A DNA stretch of 64,000 bases, from positions 1-64,000 of the forward strand of contig NZ_JACMYO010000007.1 of the NCBI RefSeq assembly GCF_020889685.1, given 5' to 3'. Below the pieces are notes generated by a model. That model ran no database searches. It was not told where the DNA came from and saw only the letters and a program-made list of their open reading frames with translations. The position numbers and the translations under genes were made by a program. The stretch's first letter is position 1; every line of letters starts with the position of its first letter. The stretch comes from Bradyrhizobium oropedii (lineage in GTDB: Bacteria; Pseudomonadota; Alphaproteobacteria; Rhizobiales; Xanthobacteraceae). Below are positions 29,370 to 37,059 of this stretch, one piece after another.

Positions 29370-30596
29370 ATGACTGCCGTACGTCCGTCCCTGACGGCGC
29401 TGTTGTCCGCATTCGCTCTAATCCTGACGAGCTGCAATGTCGCGCTGGCGCAGAAGAAATACGACACCGGTGCCAGCGACACCGAGATCAAGATCGGCAA
29501 CACCGTGCCCTACAGCGGTCCCGCCTCCGCCTATGGCGTGATCGGCAGGACCGAGGCCGCCTACTTCAAGATGATCAACGAGGCCGGCGGCATCCACGGC
29601 CGCAAGATCACGTTCATTTCCTATGACGACAGCTACTCGCCGGCCAAGACCGTGGAGCAAACCCGCAAGCTGGTCGAGGACGACGAGGTGCTGCTGGTGT
29701 TCGGCTCGGTCGGTACCGCAACCAACGCTTCGATCCGAAAGTACATGAACGAGAAGGAGGTGCCGCAGCTGTTCGTCGGTTCCGGCGGCTCCAAGTGGAA
29801 CGACCCCAAGAACTATCCGTGGACCATGGGCTGGCAGCCGTCCTACCAGGACGAGGCGCGGGTCTACGCAAAATACATCATGAAGCACAAGCCCGACGCC
29901 AAGGTTGCCGTGCTCTACCAGAATGACGATTTCGGCAAGGACTACCTCAAGGGCCTGAAGGACGCCTTCGGCGACAAGGCTTCGATGATCGTCGCCGAGG
30001 AGGCGTATGAAACCTCCGAACCCGCGATCGACAATCACATCGTCAAGCTGAAGGCCGCCGGCGCCGACACCTTCATCAGCATCACGTCACCGAAATTCGC
30101 CGCGCAGGCGATCAAGAAGGCCGCCGAGATCGCATGGACGCCAATGCAGATCGTCGCCAATGTCTCGGCCTCGGTCGGCGGCGTGATGCAGCCGGCCGGC
30201 TTCGAGAATTCGCAGGGCATCCTGTCGGCGTCTTATCTCAAGGACGGCGCCGATCCGCAATGGAACAAGGATCCCGGCATGGAGAAATTCCTGGCCTTCC
30301 TCAAGAAGAATTATCCCGACGCCAACAAGCTCGACGGCGCGACTTCCTACGGTTACGCCGCCGCGCAGACCATGGTGCAGGTGCTGGAGATGTGCGGTGA
30401 CGATCTCACCCGTGCCAACATCATGAAGCAGGCCGCGAGCCTGAAGGATTATGTCCCCGGCACGCTGCTGCCGGGCATCAGCATCAACACTTCGGCCACC
30501 GATTTCGCGCCGATCAAGCAATTGCGCTTGATGCGGTTCAAGGGCGAGAAGTGGGAGTTGTTCGGCGACATCATTTCGAGCGGGCTCAGCAACTAG
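29370..30596 (+). CDS. ABC transporter substrate-binding protein 2 of 5
   Basis: A 408-residue paralogue of the preceding gene. Its cleft loops diverge most: FGSVGTATN and FVGSGGSKWND in place of the FNxLGTPxN and FVATGATKWND seen in three of the other four, which predicts a different ligand. The signal peptide ends ALA before QKKYD but also contains LTSC (Cys22), a lipobox-like sequence, so lipoprotein processing cannot be excluded. GAGGTGGGG precedes the ATG. It follows the terminator at 29278-29308, with a TTGACG box about 17 bp upstream of TGAATA as a possible own promoter (29310-29338). Confidence 0.92.
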   Translation: MTAVRPSLTALLSAFALILTSCNVALAQKKYDTGASDTEIKIGNTVPYSGPASAYGVIGRTEAAYFKMINEAGGIHGRKITFISYDDSYSPAKTVEQTRKLVEDDEVLLVFGSVGTATNASIRKYMNEKEVPQLFVGSGGSKWNDPKNYPWTMGWQPSYQDEARVYAKYIMKHKPDAKVAVLYQNDDFGKDYLKGLKDAFGDKASMIVAEEAYETSEPAIDNHIVKLKAAGADTFISITSPKFAAQAIKKAAEIAWTPMQIVANVSASVGGVMQPAGFENSQGILSASYLKDGADPQWNKDPGMEKFLAFLKKNYPDANKLDGATSYGYAAAQTMVQVLEMCGDDLTRANIMKQAASLKDYVPGTLLPGISINTSATDFAPIKQLRLMRFKGEKWELFGDIISSGLSN

Positions 30597-30687
30597 GACG
30601 ACGCACGGTCTTCACGCAAACGCTTCGCGTGTGTCGTGAGGCGATTCCGCGGCGCCGGCTTCCTCACATCGCGTTCGACTAAATGAC

Positions 30688-30718
30688 GCCCTCCGCGGCA
30701 GCGCCGCGGGGGGCTTTC
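30688..30718 (+). terminator. Intrinsic terminator after binding protein 2
   Basis: Twelve-base-pair stem GCCCTCCGCGGC/GCCGCGGGGGGC with a three-base loop, followed by TTTCTG. The same GC-rich hairpin-plus-T design as after proteins 1, 3 and 4. Confidence 0.8.
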
Positions 30719-30821
30719 TGTTGCTGGCACCAGACGAAAGGTATTCAATGCCGCGAGGAGCCGCGAAGTGCTCCCACTCCAAAAATCGTGACACATTCAC
30801 CGTGATCCATGGGAGATCAAA

Positions 30822-32051
30822 ATGCCTGCTATCCATTTGCGGTTGGGGGCCTTTTCGGCTGCCCTCGCATTGCTCGCGGCAACCACGACCCCCTCCGTCG
30901 CCCAGAAGAAATACGACACCGGCGCCAGCGACACCGAGATCAAGATCGGCAACATCATGCCCTACAGCGGAGCGGCTTCCGCCTATGGCGTGATCGGCAA
31001 GACCGAGGAGGCCTATTTCCGCAAGCTCAACGCCGAGGGCGGCATCAACGGCCGCAAGATCACCTTCATCAGCTACGACGACGCCTACACGCCGCCGAAG
31101 ACGGTCGAGCAGGCGCGCAAGCTGGTCGAGAGCGACGAGGTGCTGATGATCTTCAATTCGCTCGGCACGCCGCCGAACTCGGCGATCCAGAAATACATGA
31201 ACCAGAAGAAGGTGCCGCAACTGTTCGTCGCCACCGGCGCCACCAAGTGGAATGACCCGAAGGAGTTTCCGTGGACGATGGGCTGGCAGCCCAACTACCA
31301 GAGCGAGTCCATCATCTATGCGAAGTACATCCTGAAGAACAAGCCGAACGCCAAGATCGCGGTGCTCTACCAGAACGACGATTACGGCAAGGATTATCTG
31401 AAGGGATTCAAGGACGGGCTCGGCAGCAAGGCAGCGTCCATGATCGTCGCCGAGGACAGCTACGAGGTGACGGAGCCGACCATCGACTCCCACATCGTCA
31501 GGCTCAAGGCCTCCGGCGCAGACGTGTTCTTCAACATCACGACGCCGAAGTTCGCCGCGCAGGCGATCAAGAAGAACGCCGAGCTCGGCTGGCATCCGCT
31601 GCACTTCCTCAACAACGTCTCGTCCTCGATCGGCAGCGTGATCAAGCCGGCCGGCTTCGAGGCCGCCCAGGGCATCATCTCGTCGCAGTACCTGAAGGAT
31701 CCGACCGATCCGCAGTGGAAGACCGACAAGGCAATGATCGCCTGGAACGAATTCCTCGATAAGTATTATCCGGAAGCGAACCGGGCCGACGCCTCCGTGA
31801 TGTACGCCTACATCGTCTCGCAAGGCCTGGTGCATGTGCTCAAGGCCTGCGGCGACAATCTGACCCGCGAGAACATCATGAAGCAGGCGGCCAGCATTCG
31901 CGATTACGAACCCGGCGGCCTGTTGCCCGGCGTCAAGGTCAACACCTCGGCGACCGACTTCGCGCCGCTTTCCCAACTGCAACTGATGCAGTTCAAGGGC
32001 GAGACCTGGGACCGCTTTGGTGAAATTTTGAGCGGCGACGTCGGCGGCTAG
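30822..32051 (+). CDS. ABC transporter substrate-binding protein 3 of 5
   Basis: A 409-residue periplasmic binding protein with a Sec signal peptide (residues 1-27) and the shared QKKYDTGASDTEIKIGN mature start. The cleft loops are FNSLGTPPN and FVATGATKWND. The later segment NNVSSSIGSVIKPAGFE groups it with protein 4 rather than 1, 2 or 5. GGGAG lies upstream of the ATG. A 103-bp gap after the terminator holds GTATTCAATGC (30739-30749) and TGACACATTC, both of which recur near other members of the array. Confidence 0.92.
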   Translation: MPAIHLRLGAFSAALALLAATTTPSVAQKKYDTGASDTEIKIGNIMPYSGAASAYGVIGKTEEAYFRKLNAEGGINGRKITFISYDDAYTPPKTVEQARKLVESDEVLMIFNSLGTPPNSAIQKYMNQKKVPQLFVATGATKWNDPKEFPWTMGWQPNYQSESIIYAKYILKNKPNAKIAVLYQNDDYGKDYLKGFKDGLGSKAASMIVAEDSYEVTEPTIDSHIVRLKASGADVFFNITTPKFAAQAIKKNAELGWHPLHFLNNVSSSIGSVIKPAGFEAAQGIISSQYLKDPTDPQWKTDKAMIAWNEFLDKYYPEANRADASVMYAYIVSQGLVHVLKACGDNLTRENIMKQAASIRDYEPGGLLPGVKVNTSATDFAPLSQLQLMQFKGETWDRFGEILSGDVGG

Positions 32052-32076
32052 CCGGGAATTGTCGACTAAAGACGCG

Positions 32077-32105
32077 GCCCCTGCGGCATTGTCGCAGGGG
32101 CTTTT
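32077..32105 (+). terminator. Intrinsic terminator after binding protein 3
   Basis: Perfect 9-bp stem GCCCCTGCG/CGCAGGGGC followed by TTTTC. Confidence 0.85.
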
Positions 32106-32209
32106 CATTGAGGCGACCCGCCTAAGCTGGTAATTTCACCCGATAACAACAGAGCCCTCGAAACAGGGGGCCATGACACATTCGTCTGACAACAGGGAGA
32201 GAGACATCA

Positions 32210-33436
32210 ATGTCCGCTACCACACGACTTGCGGTCCTCGGGGCCGCACTGGCGCTCGTCGCGACGTCGGGCAGCGCTGCGTTTGCCCAGAAGAAATACG
32301 ACACCGGCGCCACCGACACCGAGATCAAGATCGGCAACATCATGCCCTACAGCGGACCCGCGTCCGCCTACGGCATCATCGGCCGCACCGAGGCCGCCTA
32401 TTTCAAGAAGATCAACGACGCCGGCGGCATCAACGGCCGCAAGATCAACTTCATCTCCTACGATGACGCCTACTCGCCGCCAAAGGCGGTGGAGCAGGCC
32501 CGCAAGCTGGTCGAAAGCGACGAGGTGCTGCTGATCTTCAACTCGCTCGGCACGCCGTCGAACTCGGCGATCCAGAAATACATGAACTCCAAGAAGGTGC
32601 CGCAGCTGTTCGTCGCCACCGGCGCCACCAAATGGAACGACCCGAAGGACTTTCCCTGGACCATGGGCTGGCAGCCCAACTACCAGAGCGAGACCCAGAT
32701 CTACGCAAAATACATCCTGAAGAACATGCCGAACGCCAAGATCGCGGTGCTGTTCCAGAACGACGATTACGGCAAGGACTATCTGAAGGGTTTGAAGGAC
32801 GGCCTCGGCCAGAAGGCCGCGAGCATGATCGTCGCCGAGGAGAGCTTCGAGACGTCCCAGCCGACCATCGACAGCAACATCGTCAAGCTGAAGGCGAGCA
32901 ACGCCGACGTCTTCATCGACATCGCGACGCCGAAATTCGCCGCCCAGGCGATCAAGAAGGTCGCCGAGATCGGCTGGAAGCCGACCCACTTCCTCAACAA
33001 CGTGTCGGCCTCGGTCGGCAGCGTGATCAAGCCGGCCGGCTTCGAGAACGCGCAGGACATCATCTCCGCCGCCTATCTGAAGGATGCTTCCGACAAGCAA
33101 TGGGACAATGATCCCGGCATGAAGGAATTCTACGCTTTCATGGCCAAGGACTTCCCCGAGGGCGACAAGCTCGACGGCGGCACCGTGGTCGGCTTCGGCG
33201 TGGCGCAGACGCTGGTCCAGGTGCTCAAGCAGTGCGGCGACAACCTCACCCGCGAGAACATCATGAAGCAGGCGGCGAACCTGCAGGACTTCCGCACTGA
33301 AGTGCTGCTGCCCGGCATCAAGATCAACACCGCCGCGAACGATTTCGCGCCGATCAGTCAGTTGCAGCTGATGAAGTTCAAGGGCGAGAAATGGGAACTG
33401 TTTGGTGACATCATCAGCGCCGACGTCGGCGGCTGA
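32210..33436 (+). CDS. ABC transporter substrate-binding protein 4 of 5
   Basis: A 408-residue paralogue, closest to protein 3 (shared KPTHFLNNVS-type and SVIKPAGFE segments). The signal peptide ends AFA before QKKYD. The cleft loops are FNSLGTPSN and FVATGATKWND. GGGAGAGAGA precedes the ATG. The leader contains TGACACATTC at 32174-32183, also present upstream of protein 3, supporting a shared control element or recent duplication. Confidence 0.92.
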   Translation: MSATTRLAVLGAALALVATSGSAAFAQKKYDTGATDTEIKIGNIMPYSGPASAYGIIGRTEAAYFKKINDAGGINGRKINFISYDDAYSPPKAVEQARKLVESDEVLLIFNSLGTPSNSAIQKYMNSKKVPQLFVATGATKWNDPKDFPWTMGWQPNYQSETQIYAKYILKNMPNAKIAVLFQNDDYGKDYLKGLKDGLGQKAASMIVAEESFETSQPTIDSNIVKLKASNADVFIDIATPKFAAQAIKKVAEIGWKPTHFLNNVSASVGSVIKPAGFENAQDIISAAYLKDASDKQWDNDPGMKEFYAFMAKDFPEGDKLDGGTVVGFGVAQTLVQVLKQCGDNLTRENIMKQAANLQDFRTEVLLPGIKINTAANDFAPISQLQLMKFKGEKWELFGDIISADVGG

Positions 33437-33463
33437 TTTCCCGCCAACGATCGACTGAAAATG

Positions 33464-33493
33464 GCCCCCTGCGATATCGTCGCAGGGGCTTTT
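33464..33493 (+). terminator. Intrinsic terminator after binding protein 4
   Basis: Nine-base-pair stem CCCCTGCGA/TCGCAGGGG with a five-base loop, followed by CTTTTC. Confidence 0.8.
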
Positions 33494-33498
33494 CATGC

Positions 33499-33566
33499 GA
33501 GCGTTTTCAAGCGAAGCGGATACCGGTCCGCGCCGAGAAAACACGTCCAAAACAATAGCCTAGAGC
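33499..33566. repeat. Dispersed repeat (TTTCAAGCGAAGCGGATACCGG family)
   Basis: GAGCGTTTTCAAGCGAAGCG-GATACCGGTCCGCG-...-GAAAACACGTCCAAAACA resembles a very common Bradyrhizobium/Rhodopseudomonas intergenic repeat related to the element at 41903-41952. It separates the terminator of protein 4 from protein 5. About 130 bp of otherwise featureless sequence follows before the next gene. Confidence 0.65.
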
Positions 33567-33699
33567 CATGGCGCCGCCTCAGACCGGCCCGGGGCGATGC
33601 CTGCTTACACTTTGCCCGCCAATGCGCTAGGAAATCCGCCAAGAACCGAAGAGAACCCGGCGCCCCTGCGCGCCGGCAACAACAAGGAGTTTTCGGGAA

Positions 33700-34932
33700 A
33701 TGCCGAAGCCGATCCGTCACCGTGTTGCAACCGCCCTGCTCGGCCTCGCCGTCGCCGCCATGACCGGCAATGCCGCATGGGCGCAGAAGAAGTACGACAC
33801 GGGCGCCACCGACACCGAGATCAAGATCGGCAACATCGTGCCCTATAGCGGCCCGGCGTCGGCCTATGGCGTGGTCGGCAAGGCGATGGCCGCGGTGTTC
33901 AAGAAGGTCAACGACGACGGCGGTATCAACGGGCGCAAGATCACCTTCGTCTCCTATGATGACGCCTATTCGCCGCCGAAGGCGGTCGAGCAGGCGCGCA
34001 AGCTGGTCGAGAGCGACGAGGTGCTGTTCCTGTTCGGCACGCTCGGCACCGCCTCCAACACCGCGATCCAGAAATATCTCAACGCCAAGAAGGTGCCGCA
34101 GCTGTTCGTCGCCACCGGCGCGACCAAGTGGAATGACCCGAAGACCTTCCCATGGACCATGGGCTGGCTGCCCAGCTACCAGAGCGAGTCGCGGATCTAC
34201 GCGAAATATCTGCTCAAGGAGAAGCCCGCCGCCAAGGTCGCGGTGCTCTACCAGAACGACGACATGGGCAAGGACTACCTCAAGGGCCTGGAGGACGGCT
34301 TTGCCGGCGATCCGGCGCGGATCGTCGCCAAGGAAAGCTACGAGGTCGCCGAGCCGACCATCGATTCCCACGTGGTGCGGCTGAAATCATCCAACCCCGA
34401 TGTCATCATCTTCTTCACCACGCCGAAGTTCGGCGCCCAGGCGATCAAGAAGCTCGGCGAGATGAACTGGAAGCCGGTGACGATCGTCTCCAACGTCTCT
34501 GCCTCCACCGCAACGGTGATGCGTCCGGCCGGGCTCGACAATGCGCAGGGCGTGATCTCGGCGGCCTACGCCAAGGATGCCAGCGATCCGCAGTGGAAGG
34601 ACGACGCCGGCATGAAGGCGTTCGACGAGCTGCTCGCCAGGTACATGCCCGACACCAACCGCGTCGATGCCTCGGCGATGACCGGCTACAACATGGCGAC
34701 CACCATGGTCGAGGTGCTGCGCCGCTGCGGCGATGACCTCACCCGCGCCAATGTGATGAAGCAGGCCGCAAGCCTGAAGCAGTTTGCGCAAGGTGGACTG
34801 TTGCCGGGCGTAACGCTGTCGACCGGCCCGAGCGACTTCCAGCCGATCGAGCAACTGCAACTGATGCAGTTCAAGGGCGAGCGCTGGCAATTGTTCGGCG
34901 ACGTCATCAGCGGCGAGATCGCCGCAAACTGA
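33700..34932 (+). CDS. ABC transporter substrate-binding protein 5 of 5
   Basis: A 410-residue paralogue with a signal peptide (residues 1-28, AWA before QKKYD). The cleft loops read FGTLGTASN and FVATGATKWND. WLPSYQ replaces WQPSYQ or WQPNYQ, and NVSASTATVMRPAGLD replaces the usual NVSASVGSV segment, so its pocket also differs. AAGGAG lies upstream of the ATG. There is no terminator behind it; the glycerate kinase gene follows after 22 bp. Confidence 0.92.
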   Translation: MPKPIRHRVATALLGLAVAAMTGNAAWAQKKYDTGATDTEIKIGNIVPYSGPASAYGVVGKAMAAVFKKVNDDGGINGRKITFVSYDDAYSPPKAVEQARKLVESDEVLFLFGTLGTASNTAIQKYLNAKKVPQLFVATGATKWNDPKTFPWTMGWLPSYQSESRIYAKYLLKEKPAAKVAVLYQNDDMGKDYLKGLEDGFAGDPARIVAKESYEVAEPTIDSHVVRLKSSNPDVIIFFTTPKFGAQAIKKLGEMNWKPVTIVSNVSASTATVMRPAGLDNAQGVISAAYAKDASDPQWKDDAGMKAFDELLARYMPDTNRVDASAMTGYNMATTMVEVLRRCGDDLTRANVMKQAASLKQFAQGGLLPGVTLSTGPSDFQPIEQLQLMQFKGERWQLFGDVISGEIAAN

Positions 34933-34954
34933 TCCGTCTTACAAAGGCACAACC

Positions 34955-36238
34955 ATGACCGACCGTCGTCCTTTCCTGCGTTCGATCTTCGATGCTGCGG
35001 TAGCGGCTGCGCATCCCGATGTCGTGCTGGCATCGCGACTGCGGCCGGCGCCGAAAGGCCGCGTGATCTGCCTCGCCGCCGGCAAGGGCGCCGGCGCCAT
35101 GGCGGCGGCGGCGGAGCGGCACTATCTCGACACGCTCGGCCTCGAACCGTCGCGGCTGGTCGGGATCGCCACCACCCGCCACGGCCATGGCGTGCCGACC
35201 CGCCGCATCAAGGTGGTCGAGGCCGGCCACCCCGTGCCCGATGAAGCCGGCCTGCGCGGGGCCGACGATACGCTGCGGCTGGCGGCTGAAGCTGCGCCCG
35301 ACGATCTGCTGCTGGTGCTGCTGACCGGCGGCGGTTCGGCCAACTGGATCGCACCGGTCGAGGGCGTGAGTTTCGCCCAGAAGCAGCAGGTCAACCGCGC
35401 GCTGCTGCGCTCCGGCGCGCCGATCGGCGAGATGAACATCGTCCGCAAGCATCTGTCGCGGATCAAGGGCGGGCGGCTGGCGCGCGCCGGCCGGCACGCC
35501 GCCGAGATCGTCACGCTGGCGATCTCGGACGTGCCGCATGACGATCCGTCCGCGATCGCCTCGGGCCCGACGGTGCCGGATCCGACCACGCTCGCCGATG
35601 CCCGCGCGCTGGTCGCCAAATACAATCTCTCCGTCGATGACGCGGTCCGCCGCGCGCTCGACGATCCCAGGAATGAGAGCTGCAAGCCCGGCGATCCCGC
35701 CTTTGCGCGGGCGACATTCGAGTTGCTGGCGAAGCCGAAAGCCTCGATCGACGCCGCGGTGAAGGTCGCGCAGGACGCCGGCTACGAGACGATCGCGCTC
35801 GGCGCCGATCTCGAAGGCGAAGCCCGCGACATCGCGGCTGCGCACGCGCAGCTCGCCTTGAAGGCGCGCAGCGAAGGCAAGCGCGTCGCGATCATCTCCG
35901 GCGGCGAGCTCACGGTGACCGTGCGCGGCAACGGCCGCGGCGGTCCCAACCAGGAATACGCGCTGGCGCTGGCCGACCTGCTCAAGGACGCGCCCGACAT
36001 CGCGGCGCTTGCCGCCGACACCGACGGCGCCGATGGCGGCGCCGGCAGCGCGACCGATCCCGCCGGCGCGGTGATCGATCAGGCGACATTCGCCAAGATG
36101 AAATCGATCGGCCTCGATCCCAAGGCCTATCTCGAGAACAACGATGCCACGGGCTTCTTCGCGCAGACCGGGGATTTGCTGCTGACCGGGCCGACGCTGA
36201 CCAACGTGAATGATGTCAGGGTGATCCTGGTGGATTGA
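34955..36238 (+). CDS. Glycerate 2-kinase family protein (MOFRL/TtuD type)
   Basis: A 427-residue kinase of the DUF4147-MOFRL type. The N-terminal domain contains LAAGKGAGAMA and the substrate region TGGGSANWIAPVEG, then NIVRKHLSRIKGG (conserved Arg/Lys/His). The C-terminal MOFRL domain has GGELTVTVRGNGRGGPNQEYALALA and TDGADGG. It phosphorylates D-glycerate, usually to 2-phosphoglycerate, linking tartrate, hydroxypyruvate or glyoxylate metabolism to glycolysis. It is probably cotranscribed with binding protein 5, hinting that this protein's ligand might enter the glycerate pathway. Confidence 0.93.
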   Translation: MTDRRPFLRSIFDAAVAAAHPDVVLASRLRPAPKGRVICLAAGKGAGAMAAAAERHYLDTLGLEPSRLVGIATTRHGHGVPTRRIKVVEAGHPVPDEAGLRGADDTLRLAAEAAPDDLLLVLLTGGGSANWIAPVEGVSFAQKQQVNRALLRSGAPIGEMNIVRKHLSRIKGGRLARAGRHAAEIVTLAISDVPHDDPSAIASGPTVPDPTTLADARALVAKYNLSVDDAVRRALDDPRNESCKPGDPAFARATFELLAKPKASIDAAVKVAQDAGYETIALGADLEGEARDIAAAHAQLALKARSEGKRVAIISGGELTVTVRGNGRGGPNQEYALALADLLKDAPDIAALAADTDGADGGAGSATDPAGAVIDQATFAKMKSIGLDPKAYLENNDATGFFAQTGDLLLTGPTLTNVNDVRVILVD

Positions 36239-36257
36239 TGCGCACTGCTCTCTCCCC

Positions 36258-36340
36258 GTCATTGCGAGCGCAGCGAAGCAATCCATCGCGCCGCTTGCCG
36301 AGACATGGATTGCTTCGTCGCTGTCGCTCCTCGCAATGAC
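36258..36340. repeat. Dispersed palindromic repeat (GTCATTGCGAGC family), copy 2
   Basis: Same arms as 9429-9512: GTCATTGCGAGCGCAGCG and GTCGCTCCTCGCAATGAC around GCAATCCAT/ATGGATTGC. Between convergent glycerate kinase and MarR genes. Confidence 0.85.
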
Positions 36341-36361
36341 GCGGAGGGGCCGTCGCGCCCC

Positions 36362-36880
36362 TCAAAACTCCTGCGCGAGCTTTGCCAGCATCTCCAGCAG
36401 CGCGGCGTGGTTGGCCGGGCCGAGCACCTCGATCAGCCGGGCCTCGTGCTTGTTGGCGACCAGCTTCTTGGCGCGCGCCAGCACGGCGCGGCCCCTGTCG
36501 GTCAGGACGAGGATGTGGGAGCGGCGGTCGTTGGTCGAGCGCATCCGCGCGCAAAGGTCGCGGCTCTCCAGCGCGTCGAGCATCGCGACGAAATTCGGCC
36601 TGAGGATGCCGAGCGTGTTGGCGATCTCGGTCTGGTTGCGGCCGGGATTCTTGTCGAGCAGCAGCAGCACCGAGAACTGCGCCGGCGTCAGCTGCAACGG
36701 CGCAACGCAGCGCAGGAAGTCCTCGAATACCCTGAGCTGCGCACGCTTCAGCGAATAGCCGAGCAATCCGGACAGTTCGCCCAGTTGCAGCATGCTGTCG
36801 TCCCCGGCAGGATCGACCGGTTCCTTGCGCAGGGCACGCGACGATCGGACGGCATCGGAGGCGGTCTTGGAAACAGTCAT
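36362..36880 (-). CDS. MarR family transcriptional regulator (CouR-like by context)
   Basis: A 172-residue winged-helix repressor. The recognition region GRNQTEIANTLGILRPNFVAMLDALE (about residues 80-105) and wing STNDRRSHILVLTDRG are typical of MarR. The ATG at 36880 follows TGGAG. It sits at one edge of a transporter plus feruloyl-CoA synthase/hydratase cluster, as CouR does in R. palustris, where the ligand is p-coumaroyl-CoA. Function as aryl-CoA-responsive repressor is inferred from that arrangement. Confidence 0.88.
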   Translation of the reverse strand: MTVSKTASDAVRSSRALRKEPVDPAGDDSMLQLGELSGLLGYSLKRAQLRVFEDFLRCVAPLQLTPAQFSVLLLLDKNPGRNQTEIANTLGILRPNFVAMLDALESRDLCARMRSTNDRRSHILVLTDRGRAVLARAKKLVANKHEARLIEVLGPANHAALLEMLAKLAQEF

Positions 36881-36939
36881 CGCTCCAGGCTCGCAATCCC
36901 GGTACAAAAACCCGGCGGGACGATCGGGGACCTTGAGAT

Positions 36940-36973
36940 TATATCTAATAATTGTTATCCGCTATATCTAATA
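36940..36973. promoter_or_regulatory. Direct repeats TATATCTAATA in MarR/livH intergenic region
   Basis: TATATCTAATA at 36940-36950 and again at 36963-36973, start-to-start 23 bp, in the AT-rich divergent region between the MarR gene and the LivH-type operon. Probable regulator binding sites or overlapping promoter. Confidence 0.5.
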
Positions 36974-37059
36974 TCAGCGGCTATCAACAGCCGATATCGG
37001 CCGACCCGACCGGCATAGCCGGCTGCGGCGGCCCGACGCTTAAGGGGGAGCGCTCGGCC

